A stretch of DNA of 64,000 nt from CAWIHS01 sp963836005. Its GTDB lineage: Bacteria > Pseudomonadota > Gammaproteobacteria > GRL18. The translations under genes and the position numbers were made by a program. The notes under the pieces were generated by a model. It had not been told where the DNA came from. It worked only from the letters and a program-made list of their open reading frames with translations, and searched no databases. This document shows, in pieces, positions 1-7,665 of the stretch. Positions within the stretch are counted from its first letter, which is position 1, and each line of letters opens with the position of its first letter. Location: positions 496,001 through 560,000 of the forward strand of contig CAWIHS010000001.1 in the NCBI GenBank assembly GCA_963836005.1. Reading direction: 5' to 3'.

Positions 1-91
1 GATATTTTGCCACCCATGTATCAATTTCTTCACGGGCAGCAGATGATATTAATTCAAGCAATGCTGCTTGTTCAGAACTAGCTTGAGACAT
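1..91 (-). CDS. nuoE: NADH-quinone oxidoreductase subunit E, N-terminal part (cut by window edge)
   Basis: The first 30 codons of a gene running off the left edge. The start codon (complement of 89-91) overlaps the nuoD stop by one base (TAATG), the same tight coupling as between nuoC and nuoD. The visible peptide begins MSQASSEQAALLEL and ends in an IDTWVAKY segment, which resembles the start of NuoE, the thioredoxin-like [2Fe-2S] subunit of the complex I NADH module. The cluster-binding cysteines lie outside the window, so the call rests on the N-terminus and on position after nuoD. Confidence 0.8.
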   Translation of the reverse strand, partial: MSQASSEQAALLELISSAAREEIDTWVAKY

Positions 92-1344
92 TATCTGTCA
101 ATCTCCCCGAAAACGATGTCCATAGTACCGATGACAGCAACCACATCGGCCAGCATATGCCCTTTGACCAGGTGGTCAATGGCTCCGAGGTGAGGAAAAC
201 CAGGAGCTCTGATCTTGAGACGATAGGGCTTGTTAGCACCGTCAGAAACAATATAGGTACCAAATTCACCTTTAGGATGCTCAACGGCTGCATAAGCTTC
301 ACCTTCCGGAACCATATAACCTTCAGTGAAGTGCTTGAAATGGTGGATCAGAGATTCCATTTCTTCTTTCATTTCAATTCTTTCAGGCGGGGTGACCTTG
401 TGATCTTCCAGCATCACTGGACCGGGATTATTCTGCAACCAGTCAATACATTGAATAATGATACGGTTAGACTGACGCATTTCTTCTATCCTCACCAGAT
501 ACCGATCATAACAATCACCATTGGTTCCGACCGGAATATCGAAGTCGAGCCTGTCATAAACTTCATACGGCTGCTTCTTGCGTAAATCCCAGGCAACCCC
601 TGAGCCTCTTAACATAGGTCCGGTAAAGGAATAATCTTTTGCCTGTTCTGCAGTGACGCAGGCAATATCCACAGTGCGCTGTTTCCAGATCCGGTTATTG
701 GTGAGCAGGGTTTCATACTCATCAACATAGGTTTCAAAACGTTCAGTAAAATCTTTTAGAAAATCCAGCAGTGAACCCTGGCGATTTATATTCAGCTTGT
801 TAACTTCAGCCTGTGTATGCCACTGGGATGCTTCGTACTGAGGCATTGAATCAGGCAGATCCCGGTATACTCCGCCGGGACGATAATAAGAAGCATGCAT
901 ACGCGCACCCGATACGGCCTCATAGGCATCCATCAGATCTTCACGTTCACGAAAGCAGTATAAAAACATGGTCATGGCACCGACATCAAGTGCATGAGTC
1001 CCAAGCCACATCAAATGATTAAGAATACGGGTGATTTCATCAAACATAACACGGATATATTGTGCACGTTCGGGCACTTCAATATTAAGAAGTTTTTCAA
1101 TCGTCATGACATAAGCATGTTCATTGCACATCATGGATACATAATCCAGGCGATCCATATAACCGATATTCTGGTTATAGATGCGGCTTTCAGCCAGCTT
1201 TTCGGTGCCACGGTGCAAAAGTCCGACATGGGGATCAGCCCGCTGTACAACTTCCCCATCCAGTTCCAGAACCAGACGCAAAACACCATGAGCCGCCGGG
1301 TGTTGGGGCCCAAAATTAAGGGTATAATTACGAATTTCAGACAT
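91..1344 (-). CDS. nuoD: NADH-quinone oxidoreductase subunit D (49 kDa subunit)
   Basis: A 417-residue protein, the usual length for stand-alone NuoD rather than the fused NuoCD of enteric bacteria. It begins MSEIRNYTLNFGPQHPAAHG, the hallmark N-terminus, with the conserved HVGLLHRGTEKL stretch around residues 39-51 and the usual C-terminus ending in FGEIDR. NuoD helps form the quinone-binding cavity on the cytoplasmic arm of complex I, next to NuoB. It overlaps nuoC and nuoE by one base each, so translation is probably coupled along nuoABCDE. No frame damage is seen. Confidence 0.98.
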   Translation of the reverse strand: MSEIRNYTLNFGPQHPAAHGVLRLVLELDGEVVQRADPHVGLLHRGTEKLAESRIYNQNIGYMDRLDYVSMMCNEHAYVMTIEKLLNIEVPERAQYIRVMFDEITRILNHLMWLGTHALDVGAMTMFLYCFREREDLMDAYEAVSGARMHASYYRPGGVYRDLPDSMPQYEASQWHTQAEVNKLNINRQGSLLDFLKDFTERFETYVDEYETLLTNNRIWKQRTVDIACVTAEQAKDYSFTGPMLRGSGVAWDLRKKQPYEVYDRLDFDIPVGTNGDCYDRYLVRIEEMRQSNRIIIQCIDWLQNNPGPVMLEDHKVTPPERIEMKEEMESLIHHFKHFTEGYMVPEGEAYAAVEHPKGEFGTYIVSDGANKPYRLKIRAPGFPHLGAIDHLVKGHMLADVVAVIGTMDIVFGEIDR

Positions 1345-1967
1345 TAGCTTTTTTCCTCATTCGCTGCATGGCGTCCTTCGTATCGACTGTCATCCCGAAT
1401 GACCCGGGGAATAACAACTCTTTCCTTAATCGTCACAGGTTCATAGATAACACGCTGTTTATTCACATCATAGCGCATCTCAACCTGACCTTCCAAAGGG
1501 AAATCTTTGCGTAATGGGTGACCAATAAAACCATAGTCGGTCAGTATGCGGCGTAAGTCCGGATGGCCTGAGTAGATAATCCCGAATAAATCAAAAGATT
1601 CACGTTCAAACCAGTTGGCACCTGTCCAAACGGAGACAACTGAATCTACAATGGGAAAATCATCATCCAGCCAGGTTCTTAATCGGATCCGGTGATTATT
1701 GTTGACAGACAACAGATGATAAACAGAAGCAAAACGTGACGTTGTGTTTGTTTTCCCCCCATAAGTATCATAGTCAACACCACAAATATCGATAACAGTA
1801 TCGAATGCCAATTCATCGTCATCTCTTAAGAGCAAGCAGATGTCAACGAGGTTTTCTTTGCTGACTTCAATCGTAAGCTCAGAAAAAGCGACACTGGCCT
1901 GAATGGATTCCAGACCGGCCAGTTTCCGGGTTACTGTTTTAGCTAGTTCAGAGTAATATTGCGACAT
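1344..1967 (-). CDS. nuoC: NADH-quinone oxidoreductase subunit C (30 kDa subunit)
   Basis: 207 residues, typical for separate NuoC. The 30 kDa-family core is visible: a GVDYDTYGG segment near residue 64, a WTGANWFERESFDLFGI motif near residues 113-130, and HPDLRRILTDYGF followed by GHPLRKDFPLEG. It is a peripheral-arm subunit that packs with NuoD and NuoB. The gene ends on the first base of nuoD (TAATG) and follows nuoB after an 84-base gap, the largest gap in this part of the operon. Confidence 0.97.
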   Translation of the reverse strand: MSQYYSELAKTVTRKLAGLESIQASVAFSELTIEVSKENLVDICLLLRDDDELAFDTVIDICGVDYDTYGGKTNTTSRFASVYHLLSVNNNHRIRLRTWLDDDFPIVDSVVSVWTGANWFERESFDLFGIIYSGHPDLRRILTDYGFIGHPLRKDFPLEGQVEMRYDVNKQRVIYEPVTIKERVVIPRVIRDDSRYEGRHAANEEKS

Positions 1968-2051
1968 TCAGTATTATCTCTTGTTATGGATTAGATGGTT
2001 CAGGTAAAACTGTTATTAAAAAAATGGACTTAAATATGCAATCGTAAAAAG

Positions 2052-2528
2052 TTAACGTGCAATGGTATTAGTTCGTTTGATTTTGTTCTGTAATTGCAGG
2101 ATACCATACAGTAATGCTTCTGCAGTCGGCGGACAGCCTGGAACGTAAATATCTACAGGCACAACGCGATCACAGCCTCTGACAACTGAATAGGAGTAGT
2201 GATAATAACCTCCTCCGTTTGCACATGAACCCATAGAAATCACCCAGCGGGGTTCGGCCATTTGATCATAAACCTTACGCAGCGCAGGAGCCATTTTATT
2301 GACCAGGGTCCCGGCAACAATCATCACATCAGATTGTCTGGGACTGGGTCGAAAAATAATACCAAATCGATCCAGGTCATAGCGAGACGCACCTGCCTGC
2401 ATCATTTCAACCGCACAACAGGCCAGCCCAAATGTAACCGGCCACATGGAACCGGTTCTTGCCCAATTGATGAGTTTATCGGCGTTTGTAGTGATTACAC
2501 CTTCTTCTAATAGCCCCTCTATTCCCAT
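2052..2528 (-). CDS. nuoB: NADH-quinone oxidoreductase subunit B (PSST, cluster N2)
   Basis: 158 residues, a standard NuoB. It carries the tandem cysteines C37-C38 (LACCAVEMM), C102 (MGSCANGGGYY) and C132 (VPGCPPTAEAL), the four ligands known to hold the N2 [4Fe-4S] cluster that hands electrons to quinone. The start overlaps the end of nuoA by 10 bases, indicating translational coupling. The YHYSYSVVRGCDRVVPVD stretch is strongly diagnostic. Confidence 0.98.
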   Translation of the reverse strand: MGIEGLLEEGVITTNADKLINWARTGSMWPVTFGLACCAVEMMQAGASRYDLDRFGIIFRPSPRQSDVMIVAGTLVNKMAPALRKVYDQMAEPRWVISMGSCANGGGYYHYSYSVVRGCDRVVPVDIYVPGCPPTAEALLYGILQLQNKIKRTNTIAR

Positions 2529-2878
2529 TCAAGTGCACCTTTCTTCCACTCATAGATAAATCCAACCACCAGTAATCCCAGAAAAATAGCCATAGCAATT
2601 AATCCAAATGTACCAATCTTGTCCAGCACAACAGCCCAGGGAAATAGAAATGCAATTTCCAGATCAAAAATTATAAACAGGATGGCAACCAGATAGAAAC
2701 GCACGTCGAATTTCATACGCGCATCTTCAAAGGCTTCAAAACCGCATTCGTAAGGTGAGTTTTTTTCACGATCAGGACGGTGAGGAGAGAGGATCAGACC
2801 AGCGGCAGACATACCAATTCCTACCAGAAGTCCTACGCCCATAAAAATGATCACGGGTAGATAATTTTCAAGCATCAA
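2519..2878 (-). CDS. nuoA: NADH-quinone oxidoreductase subunit A
   Basis: 119 residues with three hydrophobic segments (about residues 8-28, 63-83 and 90-110), as in NuoA, a small membrane subunit near the quinone channel of complex I. Diagnostic stretches are NSPYECGFEAFEDARMKFDVRFYLVAILFI and the EWKKGALEWE end. A good ribosome site (AAGGAGAG) lies five bases before the ATG on the minus strand. It is the first gene of the nuo operon here, so the promoter should lie between 2879 and about 3000. Confidence 0.97.
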   Translation of the reverse strand: MMLENYLPVIIFMGVGLLVGIGMSAAGLILSPHRPDREKNSPYECGFEAFEDARMKFDVRFYLVAILFIIFDLEIAFLFPWAVVLDKIGTFGLIAMAIFLGLLVVGFIYEWKKGALEWE

Positions 2879-3401
2879 ACTCTCCTTAAAACCGTTCCGA
2901 TGTCACTGTCTGTGTTAAGTCGAATGACGACAATATATCACGATATGATTAATTTCAGGTACTAATTTATAAATTTTTTTTATGCTTTACGGATAATTGA
3001 CTTAAGTCATGAGTTGCCAGGCTAACCCATCGCAGGAATTTAGCAACTGGACTATATCCACGATCTGAAATTTGTGTTGTCTTAAATGAGCTTGCTCCAC
3101 AGGTTAGTTCTAAAGCAAAAAGAGGTATGAAGAAGCGGCTGTTTATTCACCCACATGGACTACTTCGGTTCCTGCCTTTCACATGTATTTCCGACATCCT
3201 TAATGGTTATTTGGGGAATGCAGGTTGCGCACAAGAAATCAACTCTCTTGCACAAAGACCCGATTCTCTTTAAGCAGCTAATGTATGCAGCTTAGATGAA
3301 TAGTGACTGGACTGGTTAGTCAATTTGACTGCCTGTTAACCCGCTACAGCGGGAGCCCCAACTAATTCACTCTTATAACTCATTAACTGTAACACATAGT
3401 A
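2879..3401. other. Intergenic region upstream of nuoA
   Basis: 523 bases with no convincing gene. On the minus strand, near 2935-2960, TATATT preceded by CTGAAA at about 15 bases resembles a sigma-70 promoter for nuoA, overlapping a small palindrome (ATATC-AC-GATAT, 2935-2946). At 3340-3353 there is a small hairpin (CCCGC-TACA-GCGGG) without a T-tract. The rest looks like degraded sequence, and nothing in it could be identified. Confidence 0.4.
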
Positions 3402-3486
3402 TGGTGCCGATGGCCGGAATCGAACCGGCACAGCTTTCGCCACTACCCCCTCAAGATAGCGTGTCTACCAATTCCACCACATCGGC
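3402..3486 (-). tRNA. tRNA-Leu (anticodon GAG)
   Basis: An 85-base minus-strand tRNA including an encoded CCA (complement of 3402-3404). The acceptor stem is GCCGATG paired with CATCGGC. The T-arm loop reads TTCGATT between CCGG-type stem bases. The anticodon arm is CTATC-TTGAGGG-GGTAG, giving anticodon GAG for CUC/CUU leucine codons. A long variable arm (TGGCGAAAGCTG) marks a class II tRNA, as expected for leucine. Its place beside secG matches the conserved secG-leuU arrangement of gammaproteobacteria. Confidence 0.96.
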
Positions 3487-3685
3487 GTGCTCTTTGAGCA
3501 ACAGATATTAGCTGTTAATCATTGAGGTATGAAGCCCTGCCATTTATATTACACTCCTGCCAGAGTTAAAAATTAGCATAAAATGTCCATTTACGCTGTA
3601 TAAATTCCATTTTTATCACTAACTTTCGCCTTGAGTATGAAGTACAGGTGTAATCTGGCAAAAACTTCGTATTTTTAACACACAT

Positions 3686-3711
3686 AAAATCAGATATATG
3701 CTGCTGATTTT
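3686..3711 (-). terminator. Hairpin just downstream of secG
   Basis: A perfect 8-bp stem (AAAATCAG / CTGATTTT) with a 10-base loop, starting ten bases beyond the secG stop codon. The stem is AT-rich and is not followed by an uninterrupted T-run, so it may be a weak terminator or an mRNA 3'-end/processing structure before the tRNA. Confidence 0.4.
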
Positions 3712-3720
3712 ACAACAATT

Positions 3721-4083
3721 CTATTCAACCGGAAGTACAGGTTTGTCAGCGCTTTCTTTAACGGGCTGTGCCATGGGCAGCGCCGGCTTATCTGTGGTTT
3801 CAATCTGTTCTACTCTGTTCATAACTTCCACCTCAGAGACTTTTTCGGATGAAATTTTGCCGGATAAAAAAGAAAGATAAAGGCTGGTAAGAAAAAACAG
3901 GGTAGCCAGGATAGCAGTGGTTTTAGTCAAAAAATTTCCTGACCCCTGACTGCCGAAAACAGTACCCGAAGAGCCACTACCAAATGCAGCACCGGCATCT
4001 GCACCTTTGCCCTGCTGAATCAGTATCAGACTGATCAAAGAAATAGCAATAACGACGTGAATTGCAAGAATAACTGTATGCAT
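3721..4083 (-). CDS. secG: Preprotein translocase subunit SecG
   Basis: 120 residues. SecG is the small auxiliary subunit of the SecYEG channel. Two membrane segments are visible (about residues 3-22 and 53-72) separated by the classic LIQQGKGADAGAAFGSG motif and GTVFGSQGSGNFLTKTTA. The C-terminal 45 residues are acidic and proline/valine-rich, a variable tail common in this family. Its neighbours, tpiA upstream and tRNA-Leu downstream, reproduce the Pseudomonas-type gene order. Confidence 0.96.
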   Translation of the reverse strand: MHTVILAIHVVIAISLISLILIQQGKGADAGAAFGSGSSGTVFGSQGSGNFLTKTTAILATLFFLTSLYLSFLSGKISSEKVSEVEVMNRVEQIETTDKPALPMAQPVKESADKPVLPVE

Positions 4084-4139
4084 TATCTTTTCCTTAGGGC
4101 TGGCTGACCAGGGTTGGCCGGCCGGTTTATAATAGCGAT

Positions 4140-4892
4140 TTATACGCCTGCCTGACAGATAGTCAGAAAATCTTCGGCCTTGAGCGAGGCGCCGCCAATC
4201 AAACCACCATCAATATCTGTCTGGGAAATTAACTCTTTCGCATTGGATGGATTCATGCTCCCGCCATATAATATTTGCACCTTGTCAGCAATGTCTGCAT
4301 TATGCTTAGCAAGATGTTTACGAATAAATGCGTGCACTTCCTGAGCTTGCTCTGGAGTAGCTGTTTTACCCGTACCAATAGCCCAGACGGGTTCATAGGC
4401 AATCACTGCACCATCAAATGCATGCTCACCTTCAGCAGCAAAAACGGCATCAATCTGTCTCGAGCAGACTGCTTCGGTAACACCCTGTTCTCTTTCTTCA
4501 AGGGTTTCACCAATACAGAAAACAGGCACAAGGCCAGCATTTTTTACCACAGCAAATTTTTTCGCCACAATCTCATCGCTTTCACCATATAAGGTGCGGC
4601 GTTCAGAATGACCAACGATGGCATATTTGCAGCCAAAGTCCTTCACCATATCTATAGACGTTTCGCCGGTAAATGCACCCTTTAGTTCAGTGCAAACATC
4701 CTGAGCTCCTACTGCCACATTAGAACCAGCAGTAGCGGCAGTAACATCAGCAATAAAAATATGTGGCGGGCAAACAGCTACTTCAACGCCCGACAGCGAG
4801 CTGGCGCCATCGAGCAAACCGCTGATCAATTCCTTAACGCTCTCGCGAGAGCCATTCATTTTCCAGTTACCAGCCACTAAAGTTGTACGCAT
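4140..4892 (-). CDS. tpiA: Triose-phosphate isomerase
   Basis: 250 residues, the normal length. It interconverts dihydroxyacetone phosphate and glyceraldehyde 3-phosphate in the cytoplasm. Active-site features are present: K11 in NWKMNGS, H95 in IVGHSERR, and the catalytic E167 in AYEPVWAIGTGK, followed by the phosphate-gripping loop and a GGSMNPSNAKEL segment. It is co-directional with glmM upstream, from which it is separated by 412 bases holding a tandem repeat and a hairpin, and with secG 56 bases downstream. Confidence 0.98.
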   Translation of the reverse strand: MRTTLVAGNWKMNGSRESVKELISGLLDGASSLSGVEVAVCPPHIFIADVTAATAGSNVAVGAQDVCTELKGAFTGETSIDMVKDFGCKYAIVGHSERRTLYGESDEIVAKKFAVVKNAGLVPVFCIGETLEEREQGVTEAVCSRQIDAVFAAEGEHAFDGAVIAYEPVWAIGTGKTATPEQAQEVHAFIRKHLAKHNADIADKVQILYGGSMNPSNAKELISQTDIDGGLIGGASLKAEDFLTICQAGV

Positions 4893-5304
4893 TTTGATTC
4901 CTACTATTGGTTCCAGCGCGAGATAATACCTTTACTGTGAAAAAAAATCAATGCAAGCCGATAAAAAACAGCGACTTATTTATTTGAAATAAGTCATTAT
5001 CCTGACTGCATCAGTTAAAACGCAACGCGAGCCGGCAAGGTACTGAAGATGCCTGTATTTACAGGCGATTTCAGGTATATTCATCTTCTTGCGGAGGATC
5101 CAGAATATTCTGAAGAAAAAGAGCCCTCAGCTTACTAAACAGCCCTCAGCTTACTAAACAGCCCTCAGCTTACTAAACAGCCCTCAGCTTACTAAACAGC
5201 CCTCAGCCAAGTAAGCAGCTCTCAGCCCATAAACAGCCATAAATATAAATAGCCAGATGCAGCACATCGGACGTTCGCAACAGCTTTAACGGAATGATAA
5301 AGGA
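4893..5304. other. Intergenic region between glmM and tpiA
   Basis: 412 bases without a gene. It contains the 19-bp tandem array at 5123-5235 and a symmetric hairpin at 5043-5074 (outer stem CTGAA/TTCAG, inner stem GCCTGT/ACAGGC, four-base loop). The hairpin lies on the minus-strand path from glmM into tpiA and could act as a transcript terminator or leader structure. No T-tract follows it directly. Confidence 0.5.
5123..5235. repeat. 19-bp tandem repeat, four perfect plus two degenerate copies
   Basis: The unit GCCCTCAGCTTACTAAACA starts at 5123, 5142, 5161 and 5180 with no change. A fifth copy (5199) and a shorter sixth (5218) are diverged. The copies touch each other with no spacers, so this is a minisatellite-like array and not a CRISPR. 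It sits 70 bases after the glmM stop codon on the minus strand. Confidence 0.9.
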
Positions 5305-6642
5305 TTATACATAGGCCTGCTTAACTACATCAGCGAGCTCATTCACCACTTCCCTGACCAGCTGTTCATCAGCACCTTCTACCATAACACGTATCAGAGG
5401 TTCTGTACCTGAGGCGCGTAATAAGACCCTGCCCTTATCAGCAAGCCTTTTTTCGGCCGCAGCTACGGCCTGAACAACGATTGTGGCACTAAAAGGATCA
5501 ACTTTTTCCCGGATCCGGATATTTATCATCTGTTGAGGAAATTTGGTCATTTCCCGCTTCAGTTCATGCAGGGTTTGACCGCTGGCAATCACGGCTGACA
5601 ACACCTGTAATGCCGACACGATACCGTCACCGGTCGTGGTACGATCAAGACAAATAATATGCCCTGATGATTCACCGCCGATCGTCCAGCCGTATTTATT
5701 CAATTCATCCAGTACATACCGGTCGCCAACGTCGGCACGTACAAAATCCAGGCCTGCAGCTCTTATGGCCTGTTCCATACCCAGATTACTCATCAGGGTG
5801 CCGACCACACCAAAGTTGTCCACGCCATTTCTTTTACGCGCCATCGCAATGATATAGAGCAGTTCGTCTCCATCAATGATTTCACCTTTGTGATCCACCA
5901 TCATTACTCGGTCAGCGTCACCATCCAGCGCGATACCCAGATCAGCACCATGCTTCAAGACTGCTTTTTGTAATGTTTCAGGGTGGGTTGAACCCACATT
6001 TTTATTGATATTAACACCGTCCGGTTGATTACCGATACTAATGACTTCAGCGCCGAGTTCTTTAAATACATTGGGCGCAATATAATAGGCAGCACCATTG
6101 GCGCTATCAATAACAATTCTCAGACCTGTCAACTCCATAAAAAAAGGCGTCGTTCCTTTACAAAATTCTATGTAACGTCCCTGGGCATCTTCAAGACGCC
6201 GGGCTTTACCCAGTTTGGAAGATTCAACCGTCACCATGTCATTTTCCAGCTCTGCTTCAATGGCCAGTTCTATCTCATCGGGTAATTTGGTGCCCTGGGA
6301 AGAGAAGAATTTTATGCCATTATCGTAAAATGGATTGTGTGAAGCACTGATCACAATACCCAGCTGGGCATTTAGCGTTCTGGTTAAATAAGCCACACCA
6401 GGCGTGGGCATAGGGCCGGTCAACAGACAGTCAACCCCTGCCGCTGACAATCCAGCTTCTAGGGCTGATTCATACATATAACCTGAAATTCGGGTATCCT
6501 TACCGATGACAGCTTTACTTTTACCCTTCTTGGCCAGCACTTTTCCAGCAGCCCAACCCAGCTTGAGGATAAAGTCTGCAGTCATGGGTGCCTTACCCAC
6601 TTCGCCACGGATGCCGTCAGTACCAAAATATTTTTTCATCAC
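5305..6642 (-). CDS. glmM: Phosphoglucosamine mutase
   Basis: 445 residues, the family length. It converts glucosamine-6-phosphate to glucosamine-1-phosphate for UDP-GlcNAc and cell-wall synthesis. Visible are the KKYFGTDGIRG start, the phosphoserine loop VISASHNPFYDNGIKFF with the catalytic serine at residue 101, the metal site DGDADR, and the C-terminal RASGTEPLIRVMVEG phosphate-binding loop. The ORF opens with two methionines and either could start. It follows folP by 59 bases on the same strand. Confidence 0.98.
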   Translation of the reverse strand: MMKKYFGTDGIRGEVGKAPMTADFILKLGWAAGKVLAKKGKSKAVIGKDTRISGYMYESALEAGLSAAGVDCLLTGPMPTPGVAYLTRTLNAQLGIVISASHNPFYDNGIKFFSSQGTKLPDEIELAIEAELENDMVTVESSKLGKARRLEDAQGRYIEFCKGTTPFFMELTGLRIVIDSANGAAYYIAPNVFKELGAEVISIGNQPDGVNINKNVGSTHPETLQKAVLKHGADLGIALDGDADRVMMVDHKGEIIDGDELLYIIAMARKRNGVDNFGVVGTLMSNLGMEQAIRAAGLDFVRADVGDRYVLDELNKYGWTIGGESSGHIICLDRTTTGDGIVSALQVLSAVIASGQTLHELKREMTKFPQQMINIRIREKVDPFSATIVVQAVAAAEKRLADKGRVLLRASGTEPLIRVMVEGADEQLVREVVNELADVVKQAYV

Positions 6643-6701
6643 AACCCTCTTACAACTTCTGTCTATGCAGTTTGTTGCTTTTGCAAGTCATTTTCTGACT
6701 A

Positions 6702-7559
6702 TTATGCCCACTTCAATGCAGAAGCGACTTTAACAGCATCCACGGTTTCTGCCACATCATGCACTCGGATAACTTTGGCTCCCTGCAAAACGGCAATAGT
6801 TGCCAGTGCAAGACTCCCGCCCAGACGCATATCCACGGCTTTACCAGTGAGCTGAGCTAACATTGATTTTCTCGATGCACCCACCAGAACAGGATAACCC
6901 AGCTCATTGATTTTATTCAAGTGTTTAAATAACTCAATATTATGTTCCAAACTTTTACCGAAACCAAATCCCGGATCAATGATGATCTGCGTTTTATTCA
7001 TACCTGCGGCAATACAATTACTAATTCGGGTCTGTAGAAAATTGATCACCTCTGTTACTACATCGCTATATTGAGGTTTTTGTTGCATGCTGCGAGGTTT
7101 ACCCTGCATATGCATCAGACAAACCGGCAAACCGGTATCCAGGGCTGCTTCCAGGGCACCCTCTGAGCGCAAGGCCATCACATCGTTAATCAACCCGGCT
7201 CCTGCTGAAGCTGATTCACGCATGATCTTGGCTTTACTGGTATCAATGGATATAATAACATCCAGTTCACGATGCAAAGCCTCGACTACCGGTATGACAC
7301 GTTCAAGTTCCTGCTGTTCACTGACAGCCTGTGCTCCCGGCCGGGTTGACTCACCACCGACATCAATAATTTTCGCGCCAGCCGCCGCCATTTGATCAGC
7401 CTGCTGCAGGGCCTTTTCCGGATGGATGAACATTCCACCGTCAGAAAAGGAATCAGGAGTAACATTTAAAATTCCCATCACCACCGGGGTATTCAGCTCA
7501 AGCCATCGGCCGGCGCAGTTTATGCGGGGAAGAGGTGTTAAGCGGGGGGTTGCTGACAT
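6702..7559 (-). CDS. folP: Dihydropteroate synthase
   Basis: 285 residues. It condenses p-aminobenzoate with dihydropterin pyrophosphate in folate synthesis and is the target of sulfonamides. The TIM-barrel motifs are all present: GILNVTPDSFSDGG, VGGESTRPGA, the DVMALRSEGAL region, DPGFGFGKSLEHN, and GASRKSM with the RVHDVAETVDA C-terminus. It sits between ftsH and glmM, the conserved order in gammaproteobacteria. Confidence 0.98.
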   Translation of the reverse strand: MSATPRLTPLPRINCAGRWLELNTPVVMGILNVTPDSFSDGGMFIHPEKALQQADQMAAAGAKIIDVGGESTRPGAQAVSEQQELERVIPVVEALHRELDVIISIDTSKAKIMRESASAGAGLINDVMALRSEGALEAALDTGLPVCLMHMQGKPRSMQQKPQYSDVVTEVINFLQTRISNCIAAGMNKTQIIIDPGFGFGKSLEHNIELFKHLNKINELGYPVLVGASRKSMLAQLTGKAVDMRLGGSLALATIAVLQGAKVIRVHDVAETVDAVKVASALKWA

Positions 7560-7665
7560 AGAAAAATTTCAAACGTCATTGATAGTAATAAGTATTACAG
7601 AAAGCTATTAGCTACAGCCAGGAGATAGCTGTCGCCAATAGCCGTTTTTATAAGAGCATTACCCA

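Noticed and set aside
157..585. Plus-strand ORFs inside nuoD, nuoC, dnaK, carB and sbcC
   Set aside because: They lie antisense to well-identified genes, have no ribosome sites and encode no recognisable motifs.
3340..3353. Terminator between nuoA and tRNA-Leu
   Set aside because: A 5-bp hairpin is present but there is no T-tract on either strand, so it is mentioned only in the intergenic entry.
5123..5235. Possible CRISPR array
   Set aside because: The 19-bp units are head to tail with no spacers, and no cas genes are in the window.
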